A DNA stretch of 64,000 nt from Paramecium tetraurelia. Lineage: Eukaryota > Ciliophora > Oligohymenophorea > Peniculida > Parameciidae. Each line of letters starts with the position of its first letter. Position 1 is the first letter of the stretch. A program made the position numbers and the translations under genes. Positions 50,690 through 63,409 of the stretch are shown here, piece by piece. The notes beneath the pieces were generated by a model. It was not told the DNA's origin. It ran no database searches and worked only from the letters and a program-made list of their open reading frames with translations. Location: positions 310,001-374,000 of the forward strand of contig NW_001799100.1 of assembly GCF_000165425.1 (NCBI RefSeq), read 5' to 3'.

Positions 50690-51231
50690 TTTGAAAATTA
50701 ATGAAAACAATTTCTTTTCCTTTTGTACTTACTCTATGCAAAATCAATTTTATGTTGATTTGCTGAATCTATAACTGCAAAAGCTAATAATTAACTTAAA
50801 ATATGAAAAATTGGGTCATACCAAATACAAATGCGCAATGAGTATTTGCTATTAAAGCTCCTTGCTTTTAAATATTCTTTCCCTGTTTTTAAAGTTAGAG
50901 AAGTATGTAGTAAGCATTCTATATAATTCAATATATATCAAACATTTATAGAATAACTCCATGTAAACTTTATAGTCTCTTCTATAATGAATGTACAAGA
51001 CACAATGGAATTTATCATCTGTAAAACACTAGATGTTCTGTATCTTAGAATTAGCAATAAAAAATGAATACAAAAAAGACAATTGCTCTAGGATACCTAA
51101 GAATTATAAAAATGCAATGAGATAAGGAATTGGTATTAAGGATGTTATTATTTATAAATTTCATACTATCACTAACGGCTTTCGTATTTTTTGCAAAGTT
51201 TTCTTCAATAGCTTCGAAAAATAATAAAAAA

Positions 51232-51393
51232 AAAATCATTTTTTGAAAATTAAACTTGCATTTGAATGAAAATTAAAAAAGAATTGATAAAATGATTTTA
51301 ATTTTTTTATTTTGTAAAAGTGATTTACCTGTAGCTCTTTATAACCCAAGTTTATTGAAATTTTAGATATAATACTAAATTTAAAATATTAAG
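51232..51393 (+). promoter_or_regulatory. conserved 5' flank with inverted repeat, copy 1
   Basis: The 160 bp before the ATG is nearly identical in all four array genes. It holds an 11 nt inverted repeat, AAAATCATTTT at 51232-51242 and AAAATGATTTT at 51289-51299, and a shared block GTGATTTACCTGTAGC further down. Probably the promoter region; the role of the repeat is inference. Confidence 0.6.
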
Positions 51394-52200
51394 ATGAAGA
51401 CATAATTATTGCTGATAGCTATGATATCTCTTTCAGTCAATGCCTTGACTGCCACAACTTAATGTGATTGCACAGAACTTGTTTAATCTGCTGATTGTAA
51501 GGGTGGATGTACTTGGTCATCAGCTGATTCTTCATGTTCAACAAAGACACTTGATTGCACTTCATTTACATAAGATACATGTGATAATTATAAAGGATGT
51601 GCATGGAGCGAATCAACTTCAAAGTGTGCTGCTTTCACAGCTTGCGCAGATTACACAGTCGCAGTCGCTAGAGCTTGCTATGCCAAAGATGATACCTGTG
51701 TTCCAGGAACAACTGGTACAGATGGAAAAACTCCATGCAAAACAGGAACAATCACATGTTCAACCTTTACAAGTGCCTCAGATTGTAACGGTATGTCACC
51801 AAGTGATAATGCTGTTTGCTGGTTCAAATCTGGTACTTGCTCATAAGTTGATGTTTCAAAATGCTCAGTAATCACAGATTAAGATATATGCCAAGTTGCT
51901 TGTAAGTGGACTACAGCTGGTGCTTGTGCTGCATACACATGCGCTGATATGACCACTGCTGACTCTTGTGTCGCAGTAATGATGGATGATGGCTCAGGTA
52001 TAAATATTTGTTCTTGGGATTCTGCTACCAGTAAATGTAGTGATGCTGCTGATGTAAGTGCATTGACATCATCAAATTGCTTTGCTAAAACAGTAGGATA
52101 TTATTATTGGGATGGAAGTGCTTGCTCAGAATGCTCAGGGTCAAGTAGCAACGGATATATTTTGGCATTTATTGGATTCATCGCTATGCTTATGTTCTGA
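51394..52200 (+). CDS. Cys-rich GPI-type surface protein 1 (diverged copy)
   Basis: A 268-residue, intronless protein. The signal peptide MKTQLLLIAMISLSVNALT is followed by 28 cysteines, seven sets of four, in units built around C-x-W...C (CTWSSADSSC, CAWSESTSKC, CKWTTAGAC, CSWDSATSKC). The C-terminus ECSGSSSNGYILAFIGFIA has small residues then a hydrophobic tail up to TGA, as in GPI-anchored ciliate surface antigens, though much shorter than the large immobilisation antigens. It is the most different of the four copies (for example FTQDTCDNYKGCAW where the others have YTTQPTCDAVNTCAW) and one residue shorter. Exclusive expression of one copy is known for large antigens; here it is only possible. 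Confidence 0.9.
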
Positions 52201-54052
52201 TTGAGTATTAAATATAAAATTATCAATCAATTATTATTTCATTATTTTAATTCAATATTACACATAAACATATTATATGTACTTTCGTATATTAAAATTA
52301 ACACCATAGTAAAGTTTAAGATTTGATTTTAAAAAACATTTCGCTCCTCTCTATTGTAACCAGGAGAACAAATGGTGAAAGTAAGTATAATAATGAAATG
52401 TTAGTTCAGAACTGAATTAGAGCAAAATATGCTTGAAGATGTATTATTTTATTTTCAATATATTTAATTGCAGATTAAGTTTACCAAATAACTGATAAGA
52501 AATCTATTTTATAGTTAGTTAAAAGATAATTAATTAAGTTTTAATTAAATAAAGGAAAATAGGAGGGATTATATAATTTTAGAAAAGTGTATATATTTTC
52601 AATTTGATTAATAAAATAGTTATTAAGATATATAGTAAAGTAGGACATAATAATTCCTTCTAATTCTTTAATTAGAATTTTCTAAATATATATCATAAAT
52701 CAAAATTAAATTAAATTTATACCAAGTGATTGCAAAATAATCATATTATACCAAAATCAACGGCATAACTTTAATGAATAACGTTAAAAGGTAGTAATTG
52801 GAATAATTAATTAGTCGTTCTATTTGATGATTATTATAAAATTGAAGTTTGAAGTTTGACTTAGAATCATTACAAATTGTATAATTTTTCCTCTTTACTT
52901 AATTAGAAAATGTAATCGATAATTAGAAGCTGAACTTGAAATAAATTATCTATTAAAAATAAACCCACATTTTTGCCCTCATCATGCAATTCACCCTTCA
53001 AATCCAAATTCTAAAATACACTTAACCCATTCAAAATTAAAAGCTATACTTTATCTACTGTCTTTGAATCAAACTTTTAGCTTAATAATCTTTATTAGAA
53101 ATTTTAATGTCAATTAATAGATGACACATGCAATATAAAATTTTTTATAGTATAATTATTTATAAGCAAAGTTGATATCGTCTTCCTTCAATTAATAGTT
53201 CTAATATTTTCTAATCAATTGATTTATAATCTCCACATGAAAAAAATAGAAGTCGTTTTTTAATTCAACTTTTAATATCTGAAAATTAAAATTATCAGTA
53301 TATTCTTTGAAATATAAATTATATATACTAAACAATTATCATTCTTTTCAATCGAAGTCAAGTTCTTTTGGTATTTACTCTATGCAAATTCAATTTTTAT
53401 GTGATTTGCTTGATCTTAAACTGCAAAAAGCTAATTATTTAGTTAAAATATGAAAAATATTAAAAAGTTTGTTCATACCAAATAAAATGGCTTAAAGAGT
53501 CCTTTTATTAGATCTCTTTGCTTTCACACTCTTTTTTTTCAGTTTAAAAGGTTAGAGAAGTACGTAGTATACATTCTATATAATTCAATATATATCAATA
53601 TATTTATAGAATAACTCCATGGAAACTTTATAGTCTCTTCTATAATGAATGTAAAAGACAACATGGTAATCATCCTCTGCTTGTGACGAATTGTTCTGTA
53701 TTTTAGAATTAGCAATAAAAATGAATACAAAAAAACAATTGTTATAGAATACTCTAGAATTACAAAAATGCAATAAAATGAGGAATTGGTAATAAGGATT
53801 TTAATATTTATAAATTTCATCCCTGCACTAAAGACTTTTTAGTATTTTTTGCACAGTTTGCTTCAAGAGCTTTGAAAAATAATAAAAAAAAAAAAATCAT
53901 TTTTTGACAATTTAATTTGCATTTGAATGAAAATTTAAAAAGAACTGATAAAATGATTTTAATTTTTTTATTTTGTAAAAGTGATTTACCTGTAGCACTT
54001 TATAACCAAATTTATTGAAATTTAAGATATAATACTAAATTTAAAAATTAAA
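52201..54052. other. array spacer 1
   Basis: Starts with a 3' flank shared by all copies (TTAAATATAAAATTATCAAT just after the stop). The middle is AT-rich. From about 53340 it is homologous to the sequence before copy 1. On the minus strand 53539-53820 is a 93-codon frame (ending YIELYRMYTTYFSNLLN) with counterparts in the other spacers; see findings. The last 160 bp (from 53893, inverted repeat 53893-53903 and 53950-53960) is the conserved 5' flank. Confidence 0.6.
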
Positions 54053-54862
54053 ATGAAGACATAATTATTGCTCATAGCCATGATTTCTCTTTCAGTCAAT
54101 GCCTTGACAGCTACAAATGAATGTGATTGCACAGAAATTGTTTAATCTGCTGATTGTAAGGGTGGATGTACTTGGTCATCAGCTGATTCTTCATGTTCAG
54201 CCAAAACAGTTGATTGCACTACATACACAACATAACCAACATGTGATGCAGTAAATACATGCGCATGGAACGACACAACTTCAAAATGTGCCACTTTCAC
54301 AGCTTGTGCAGATTACACCGTAACAGCCGCTGACTAATGCTATGACAAAGACTCAACCTGTGTTCCAGGAACAACTGGTACAGATGGAAAAACACCATGC
54401 AAGACAGGATCAGTCACATGCTCAAGCTTTTCAAATGCAGCAGATTGTAATTTTAAGTCACCAAGCAGTAATGCTGTTTGCTGGTTCAAAGCTAATACTT
54501 GCTCATAAATTGATGTTTCAAAATGCTCAACAATTACAGATTAAGATGTCTGCACAATTTTATGTAAATGGACTTCAGCTGGTGCTTGTGCTGCATATAC
54601 ATGCGCTGATATGACCACTGCTGAAGCTTGTGACACAGTCTTAACAGACGATTTCTCAGGTGTTAATATTTGTTCTTGGGATTCTGCTACCAGTAAATGT
54701 AGTGATGCTGCTGATGTAAGTGCCTTGACTTCAGCAAATTGCTTTGATAAAACAGCCGGTTATTATTATTGGGATGGAAGTGCCTGCTCAGAATGCTCAG
54801 GATCAAGCAGCAACGGATATATTTTGGCATTCATTGGATTCATCGCTATGCTTATGTTCTGA
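54053..54862 (+). CDS. Cys-rich GPI-type surface protein 2
   Basis: A 269-residue, intronless paralogue of the first copy, very close to copies 3 and 4. It has the signal peptide MKTQLLLIAMISLSVNALT, the same four-cysteine periodicity, the central spacer VPGTTGTDGKTPCKTGSVTC and the same GPI-type tail. Differences from copies 3 and 4 are few, for example TAADQCYDKDSTC near residue 90 (TTSAQCYAKDSTC and TTSDQCYAKDSTC there), and KANTC versus KASTC or KSSTC near residue 146. Confidence 0.92.
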
Positions 54863-56802
54863 TTCAGTATTAAATATAAAATTATCAATCAATTATTATT
54901 TCAATATAATATAATATTTTAATTAAAATTTACACTAACATAGAAACATACTATATTATTTATCTATTAAAGTTACAAAATAATAAGGTTCAAGATTTGA
55001 TTTTATAAAAAGCAATATGTTGCTTTATAATTTAAACATAAATCACTAAGAGATAAAACGGTTGAAATTAAGTATAGTAATGGCTATATTGAATGCTAGT
55101 TCTGAATTGGAATTATGGTAAAATATGTTTAAAGATGTATAAATTTGTAAATATTAGTATTGTATTTTCAATATAGTTAAATTTGCATTCTAAGATTCTA
55201 TTAAGAAATCTGTTTTATAGATAGCTAAATGATATATAATTAAAACTTAATTAAGTAAAGGAACATAGGAGGGATTATGAACTTTTAGAAGAGTGTATAT
55301 TGAATAATTATTAATTTCCTCTAATTCATTAATTAGATTTTGATAGATATGTATACTCAGTGATTGCAAATTCAATAATACTATACCAATATCAAAGGCA
55401 TTACTTTAAAGAATAACAATAAAAGGTAGCAATTAGAATAATAGATTGATGACTTTTTTTGATTTATGATTATTATTCAAAGATTGAAGTTTGAGATTTG
55501 ACTTAGAATCATTCATATTGTACCACTTTCCCTTTACTTAAATTAGAAATGCAAACGATAACTAAGAAGCTGATTTTGAAATAAATTATCAATTATTATA
55601 AAACCTCGTTTTTCCCCTCATCATTCATCATGTAATTCACCCTTCAATTTAAATTCGAATTATACTTAATCCATTCCATTCCAATTTAACAGCTGTAACT
55701 TTAGTTACTACCTTTGAATCAAACTTTTAGCATAATAATACTTCTTTGAAATTTTAATATAAATGAATAGAAGAATGCTACAGGCAAGAACAATGTTATT
55801 ATTATAATTATTTCTAAACAAAGATGATGTCTTTTTCTGAAATTTATAATTCTAATAAACATAAATTCTCAGTACTTTGATAAACCAAGAAAATATTGTT
55901 TTATATTGAAAAAGAAGTTAGCCTCCATTTTATTTTATTTTTTAGATCAATTGATTTATAAGCTCAATTTGAAAAAATAGAGGTAGTTTTTGGAGTCCAA
56001 CTTTTAAAAAATCTTTTAATATTGTTATCAGAGAATTAACATTATGAGTATATATTGGTTGAAATATAAATTAAGCATTACTCAACAATTTCTAGTTTTT
56101 TCAGTCCAAATCACGTTCTTTTGGTGCTTAATCTAAGCAAAGTCAATTTTTATGCGATTTGCTTGATCTAAAACTGCAAAACGTTAATTATATAGTTAAG
56201 ATAAGAAAAATATTAAGAAGTTGGATCCTACCAAATAAAATGGCTTTAAGAGTCTTTTTTCTAAAGCTCCTTACTTTAACACTCTTTTTTTTCTGTTTTT
56301 AAGGTTAGAGAAGTATGTAGTATACATTCTATATAATTCAACATGTATCAATATATTTATAGAATTATTCCATGTGGATGTATTACTCTCTTCTATGATG
56401 AATTTACAATACACTATGTAATTATCTTCTGTAGAACACTAAATGTTGTGAATTTTAGGATAAGTAATAAAAATTGAAAAAAAAAAAAAACAATTGTTAT
56501 AGAAAACTCTAGAATTACAAAAAATGCAATGAGATGAGAATTGGTATTAAGGATGTAATCATTTATAAATTACTTAACTTTGATAAAGGATATTAGTATT
56601 TTCTGTAAAAGTTTTTCAAGACCTTTGAAAATAATTAAAAAAAAAATCATTTTTTGACAATTTAATTTGCATTTGAATAAAAATTTAAAAAGAACTGATA
56701 AAATGATTTTAATTTTTTTATTTTGAAAAAGTGATTTACCTGTAGCACTTTATAACCGATTTTATTAAAATTTAAGATATAATACTAAATTTAAAAATTA
56801 AA
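54863..56802. other. array spacer 2
   Basis: Homologous to spacer 1 in pieces: a block near 55330-55620 matches 52720-53000, and 56100-56640 matches the end of the other spacers, with many small indels. No intact gene. The conserved 5' flank with inverted repeat (56643-56653 and 56700-56710) ends it. Confidence 0.6.
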
Positions 56803-57612
56803 ATGAAGACATAATTATTGCTCTTAGCCATGATTTCTCTTTCAGTCAATGCCTTGACAGCTACAAATGAATGTGATTGCACAGAAATTGTTTAATCTGC
56901 TGATTGTAAGGGTGGATGTACTTGGTCATCAGCTGATTCTTCATGTTCAGCCAAAACAGTTGATTGCACTACATACACAACATAACCAACATGTGATGCA
57001 GTAAATACATGCGCATGGAACGACACAACCTCAAAATGCGCCACTTTCACAGCTTGTGCAGATTACACCGTTACAACCTCTGCTTAATGCTATGCCAAAG
57101 ACTCAACCTGTGTTCCAGGAACAACTGGTACAGATGGAAAAACACCATGCAAGACAGGATCAGTCACATGCTCAAGCTTTTCAAATGCAGCAGATTGTAA
57201 TTTTAAGTCACCAAGCAGTAATGCTGTTTGCTGGTTCAAAGCTAGTACTTGCTCATAAATTGATGTTTCAAAATGCTCCACAATTACAGATTAAGATGTC
57301 TGCACACTTTTATGTAAATGGACTTCAGCTGGTGCTTGTGCTGCAAATACTTGTGCTGATATGACCACTGCTGAAGCTTGTGACACAGTCTCAACAGACG
57401 ATTTCTCAGGTGTTAATATTTGTTCTTGGAATTCTTCTACCAGTAAATGTGGTGATGCTGCTGATGTAAGTGCCTTGACTTCAGCAAATTGCTTTGATAA
57501 AACAGCCGGTTATTATTATTGGGATGGAAGTGCTTGCTCAGAATGTTCAGGATCAAGCAGCAACGGATATATTTTGGCATTCATTGGATTCATCGCTATG
57601 CTTATGTTCTGA
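56803..57612 (+). CDS. Cys-rich GPI-type surface protein 3
   Basis: A 269-residue, intronless paralogue. Differs from copy 2 mostly by single substitutions: leader leucine (LLLLAM for LLLIAM), CTLLCKWTSAGACAANTC in place of CTILCKWTSAGACAAYTC, and CSWNSSTSKCGDAADV where the others have CSWDSATSKCSDAADV. All cysteines and the tail are kept. The pattern of shared and private changes among copies 2-4 is patchy, suggesting gene conversion. Confidence 0.92.
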
Positions 57613-59668
57613 TTCAGTATTAAATATAAAATTATCAATCAATTATTTTTCAAAATTACATTCAATATATTATATTAACTTTTATCTTTTAAAATTGTTT
57701 TATCAATTCATGAAACTATTATATTAAAAACGTAATCCAAATTAAAAATTTTTTTTTAGCCAAGTGATTGTAAATATTATTTTTCTTTATCTAATCTAAA
57801 TCTGTCTGATGCAAAGGAAAAGAGATTGAATTGAAAACGATAGCCAATCTATCACTCAGCTTAAAATGTGAACATTTTAATGTATATATTACAAAATGGT
57901 CATAAGATGATTCAATTGGACATCTTTATTTTATACAAAAATATAATAAAACTTTAAACAAGTATATAATATTGTAGCATTAAATCACTAGGAGTTCAAC
58001 CGTTCAAAATATGTATAGTAATGGCTATTTGGAATATTATTTCAGAATTGGATGAAAAATTCCATATATTTCAGTAATTAAATTCTATCAAATATATATA
58101 ATGATTCTGCAATAAAATCTGTACAAAGTTATTGCAAGATAAATTATATTATACCAATATCCAGAGCATTTGCTTTAATAATTAGTATTATTGCCTAGTC
58201 AAATTTGAATTTCTAAGATTTAATTTACTTAGAAACTGGTATAAAGATTAAGCACATGAGAAAAAAAAGAAAATCTTATAGCAAATCCTATTTTTGCCTC
58301 ATCAATCAACTCCAAATTCAAAAATAAGATTCTTTCATTCCATTATAACAGTTATAATCTCAGTTACAGTTTTTGAAGCAGACCTTTTGCACAAAATATT
58401 AAAAGGTGTTGTTAATTAAATATTTAGAAATTTTGGATAATTTAACTTCTTAAATACTTTATTGGATTATAAGGAATCAGAGAATACCTATTTAATTAGT
58501 ATTTTTAATCATCTAACTTAGGATGAATAATGATATTAATATTCAATTTGTAGCCAATATAATTCAAGGAAGGATTATAATTTTAGCCATACTACTTTAA
58601 TAATCTTTCTTGGAAAGATTAAGTAGATAAATGTTGTATAATGTATTTATTATAATTATTATTATTATAAAAAAATGATAAGTTTTTTTTCAACATTTTA
58701 TAATTCAAATACATGTACATTCTCAGTTAATTTTATATACTTAGAAAATATTATTTTAAAGAGAAAAGGAATTTATCTATTATTTTTCTTTATATTTCTA
58801 ATCAATTCATTTATAAGCTCCATTTGAAAAATAGAGGAAATTTTTAAGTCCAACTTTTAAGAAATTCTTAAAAAATGTTGTTTGACAATTAACATTATCA
58901 GTATCAGTATGAGCTTGAAATATAAATTATATTCTAAAAAATTCATTATATTTTTCAATCGAACTTCTTTGGTACTAACTCTATGTAAAATCAATTTTTT
59001 TGAGATTTGCTCGATCTAAAACTGTAAAAAGGGAATTTTTTGGTTTAAACATGAAAAATTAAGAAAATCTTCGTTCATACCAAATAAAATGGCTTAAGAG
59101 TCTTTATATTTAGGCCCCTTTTTTACACTATGTTTTTCTGTTTTAATGTTAAAGAAGTATGTAGTAAGCATTCTATATAATTCTATAAATATCAATGTTT
59201 TTATAGAATAATTCCATGTATATTTATTACCCTCTTCCATGATGGATGAACAAGAGACCATGGTAATTATCATCTGTAGAATGCTAAATGTTGGGGATTT
59301 TATGACTAGCAATAAAAAATGAAAACAAAAAAACACATTTTTATATGATACTCAAGAATGACCATATGATAATCAAGATTAAAAAATGCTATGAAATGAG
59401 GAATTGGTAATAAGGATGTTATTATTTATAAATTTCAAACTTTCATTAGAAATGTTTGCATATTTTTTACAAAGTTAACCCAGCAGCTTTAAAAAATAAT
59501 AAAAAAAAAATCATTTTTTGACAATTTAATTTGCATTTGAATGAAAATTTAAAAAGAACTGATAAAATGATTTTAATTTTTTTATTTTGTAAAAGTGATT
59601 TACCTGTAGCACTTTATAACCCAAATTTATTGAAATTTAAGATATAATACTAAATTTAAAATATTAAA
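57613..59668. other. array spacer 3
   Basis: The longest spacer. Only parts match the others (from about 58960 onward). On the minus strand a frame runs open from 59336 leftward past 59094 to about 58660 if TAA/TAG are read as Gln, and resembles the shorter frames in the other spacers. The inverted repeat of the conserved flank is at 59507-59517 and 59564-59574. Confidence 0.55.
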
Positions 59669-60478
59669 ATGAAGACATAATTATTGCTCATAGCCATGAT
59701 TTCTCTTTCAGTCAATGCCTTGACAGCTACAAATGAATGTGATTGCACAGAAATTGTTTAATCTGCTGATTGTAAGGGTGGATGTACTTGGTCATCAGCT
59801 GATTCTTCATGTTCAGCCAAAACAGTTGATTGCACTACATACACAACATAACCAACATGTGATGCAGTAGGCACATGCGCATGGAACGACACAACTTCAA
59901 AATGTGCCACTTTCACAGCTTGTGCAGATTACACCGTAACAACCTCTGACTAATGCTATGCTAAAGACTCAACCTGTGTTCCAGGAACAACTGGTACAGA
60001 TGGAAAAACACCATGCATGACAGGATCAGTCACATGCTCAAGCTTTTCAAATGCAGCAGATTGTAATTTTAAGTCACCAAGCAGTAATGCTGTTTGCTGG
60101 TTCAAATCTAGTACTTGCACGTAAATTGATGTTTCAAAATGCTCCACAATTACAGATTAAGATGTCTGCACACTTTTATGTAAATGGACTTCAGCTGGTG
60201 CTTGTGCTGCAAATACTTGTGCTGATATGACCACTGCTGAAGCTTGTGACACAGTCTCAACAGACGATTTCTCAGGTGTTAATATTTGTTCTTGGGATTC
60301 TGCTACCAGTAAATGTAGTGATGCTGCTGATGTAAGTGCATTGACATCATCAAATTGCTTTGATAAAACAGCCGGTTATTATTATTGGGATGGAAGTGCC
60401 TGCTCAGAATGCTCAGGATCAAGCAGCAATGGATATATTTTGGCATTCATTGGATTCATCGCTATGCTTATGTTCTGA
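59669..60478 (+). CDS. Cys-rich GPI-type surface protein 4
   Basis: A 269-residue, intronless paralogue, the last of the array. Distinct residues are VGTCAW for VNTCAW near 67, PCMTGSVTC for PCKTGSVTC and FKSSTCTQIDV for FKASTCSQIDV. Its segment ALTSSNCFDKTAGYYY matches copy 1 at SS but copies 2-3 elsewhere, a mosaic that fits conversion between copies. Signal peptide, cysteine periodicity and GPI-type tail are intact. Confidence 0.92.
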
Positions 60479-61387
60479 TTCAGTATTAAATATAAAATTA
60501 TCAATCAATTATTATTTCAATTTTTTAATTACAATTAAACTAATATAGAAACATAATATATAATTTATCAATTAGAATGACAGTCTCATAAGGTTCAAAT
60601 ATTGATTTTATAATAACATTGTGCTGCTTTATATTGTAACTTGATAATTGGATTAGAGCATAATATGTTTAAGATGTATAAATTTGTAAATTGTAGTATT
60701 GTATTTTCAATATATTTAAATTTACATACTAAGATTTTCTAATTCTAATAAGAAATCTGTTTTATAGATAGATAAACTATATATAATTAAAACTTAATTA
60801 AATAAAGGGAAATTGAAGTAGATATTAATATTTCTATATCAATCAATTATAAATTTTCTATATAAAATAGAAAAAGATTCATTTTAATTGAACTCAAAAA
60901 ATTAAATTTTATTAATAATGATTCATTTACCAGAAATCTTACATACTTCATTCAAGATCCATTGTATAAATCTTCTAGTGAAATTGACTCTTAAGAAGGT
61001 TGCTTTTTTAAATTTAAATAATTTTTAATTATAGAATCAGAGCGAAAAGAAAAAGAAAATCATATTGTAAATCCTCATCATCTTAATCCACCCTTCGACT
61101 TCGAATTCAAAATATACTTAATCTATTCCAATTTAAATGCTTTAACTGCAGTTAATGTGTTTGCTTCAAAATTTTTGCACAAAATATTAACAAAAAAGTA
61201 AAATATAAAATGATAATCCAATATTAAATGAAGAAAAGCCATGTTAAATTATTTGAGATCTTAATAATAATATCTAATATCATTTTTTATATTTTATAAC
61301 TTGAAATTGATGCAAATGGACTTACTTTCAATCTATAAATTTTAAATAATAAAATCATCTCTTAATAAATTTTATATAATATAATAA
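60479..61387. other. distal array flank
   Basis: Starts with the shared 3' flank and some 400 bp of spacer-type sequence (for example the block near 60660-60800 matching 55130-55260), then unrelated AT-rich DNA. No gene seen; there is no fifth copy in the window. Confidence 0.6.
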
Positions 61388-63250
61388 TCATTTCTTTATA
61401 AATTTTAATACTCTCATTTTTCCACTTTCAAAACCTAATAACAATACTAACTATTAGTTTTAAAATTCTCTCTAGAATATTAATTTACCAGTTAATATTT
61501 AATCATCAAATTGAATGCCTGATAAGAGTATCTTATTATTTAAATCCTAAAATTTCACTTTTGTTTCATTGTTTTCCAAAGCAGCAAGCATAAATCCTTC
61601 TTCTTCCAAACCATATTAATAGAAAACATGGAAAATGCAATGACAAGTTTAAGAAAAACTGTAAACTAATTTATAATTGTTCTCGACAACATTATCATCA
61701 TAAGTATATACGTAAAACCCTCTATTAGTACTAACACATAAGGTATCTTATTCTTAAAAGTTGTGAAGAATTGTTGCTTATTCTATACAATCTCTTACAT
61801 TTTATAGTTATAAAGTCTACTTTTTGACTCCATCTATTAATCCAAAAACATCAATTTTATTTTTATTGCATCTAAATATATGCTGATTGGTTTCACTCAT
61901 CAATAAATCACCTTCATTTGGAAATGAATATTAATATCTTAAGACCTTCCTAATTTTAGCATCATTAAATTGCCAAATTATAACATAAAAACAATTTTAT
62001 TTACATCCTCCTGATGCAATTAGAAAGTTTTGACATGGACTAATTAGTATTCTATAGAGTGTCATACCTTATTTAGGACATATGAATTGTTTATTTTTAG
62101 AATTCATACTCTTACTTGAAATAGACATAATAGAATTATCACCAAACAGAACCACAAATTCATCTTTCTTATCTGCTACACACACATATTTTAAGTTTAG
62201 AAAAGGCAAAGGAGCAATTGGTTTAAATTCTAAATAACATTTGCTATATTTCCATAGTTTGATTTCATTAGGATGCACAGTAATCAAGTTTTCAGCATTT
62301 AAAGGTAAGATTTATAAGATCTTAGGAGTTTATGTTGGATCATCTTCATTTGTTGCTAAATCAACTTCGACCAAGACGATGTTATGAGTAGAAGAATTAG
62401 GTCGAATACTCATTTTACTGTGTGATAACATACGTTTTGAAAAACGCTTCAAAGCACCAGCCAGTTTATTCATATTTCTTTCCCAGAGACCACCTGTCAA
62501 TCTCAATGCCTTTATTTCCTCTTATTATTATGTTTATAAAGATTAATTCTGTTGTAGTTTTTATCTTTCTCTTTCATCTGCTAAAAAGAATTAATCCACA
62601 ATTTCACTAATCTACCTTTGTAATTCCTTTCTTTCTCTTTCTTCATTATATTATAGTGCCATTTATTAATCTACTTCATCTTTAACCAAAAATTCTTAAT
62701 GATGTTATTTAAATTAATCTAAATTCTGATGTCTCACTAGTTTAAGTAGTCTTATCATTTTATCAAATGCCTCCTTTCTCGAGGTGGAACTCAACTTAAT
62801 CTTAATTTTCTATTCAGTTGTGTCTTCAATAGATCTACACTCTTTTTCAACCTTTTTCAATTATTTGATTATGTATTTCATATATTTCATTCTCTTTTTC
62901 CTTTGTTCACTTTTCAATACTGAAATTTCATGAGTTGTAGTTTATTGTACTCCATGTCTACGCTTAATCTTTTCTCTTATGTGATTAATATACCAATCTA
63001 AACTATCAGTTTTATGATTTGGATGAACAAAGTGTGCACACTCCTGGCAGCATAACTTTTATAGAATTCTGCATTCATTTTCATGACACACTACATCTAA
63101 TTTGCATTCCCTATTATTTTCATGTGGAAATGGTCTTGGCCTTATGTAATTGATTGACTTTGTTTAGCCATCATTCTAATCCTCATCATCTTATTATAGT
63201 AATCCAGCATTTTAATTATTAATATAATCCTGTTCATAAGCTTTTCTCAT
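61388..63250 (-). CDS. B-box-like / coiled-coil / propeller-type protein
   Basis: A 620-residue, single-exon protein. The N-terminus has a Cys/His cluster (CKLDVVCHENECRILQKLCC then QECAHFVHPNHKTDS) spaced like a B-box zinc site. Residues about 110-290 are charged, Gln-rich coiled coil. From about 320 on the sequence is beta-rich with WD-type blades: LITVHPNEIKLWKYSKCYLE, FVVLFGDNSIMSISSK, FLIASGGCKQNCFYVIIW, and a last blade QLVLLLGFESGKMRVLKF. This B-box/coiled-coil/propeller order is common in ciliates and recalls TRIM-like scaffolds. No RING finger is seen. The exact family is not recognised. Confidence 0.8.
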
Positions 63251-63409
63251 TATTCTAATCTATTTATTTTAATTCTCAAATATGTTATTATGTACTTCCT
63301 AACAAATATTAACAAATTAATTTAATGATTTTTGTTTGTATTATAAAATGCTGTAAATAAAATATTTATATAAAACATAATTTCAATAGCAATCAGTGAT
63401 ATATATTTT

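Larger units (their letters stand above)
50690..60478 (+). repeat. tandem array of four surface-protein gene modules
   Basis: Four rightward copies, ATGs at 51394, 54053, 56803 and 59669 (spacing 2659, 2750 and 2866 bp). Each module has a spacer with recognisable homology (for example a block starting near 50690, 53340, 56100 and 58950), a highly conserved 5' flank of about 160 bp, and the gene. Conservation is highest in the flank and gene, lower with many small indels in the spacer. This fits unequal exchange or gene conversion acting on the coding part. Confidence 0.9.

Noticed and set aside
51678..51875. Open frames antisense to the surface-protein genes (also at 57090-57281 and 59956-60147).
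   Set aside because: They mirror the codon bias and cysteine-rich coding of the real genes and recur only because the genes are copies.
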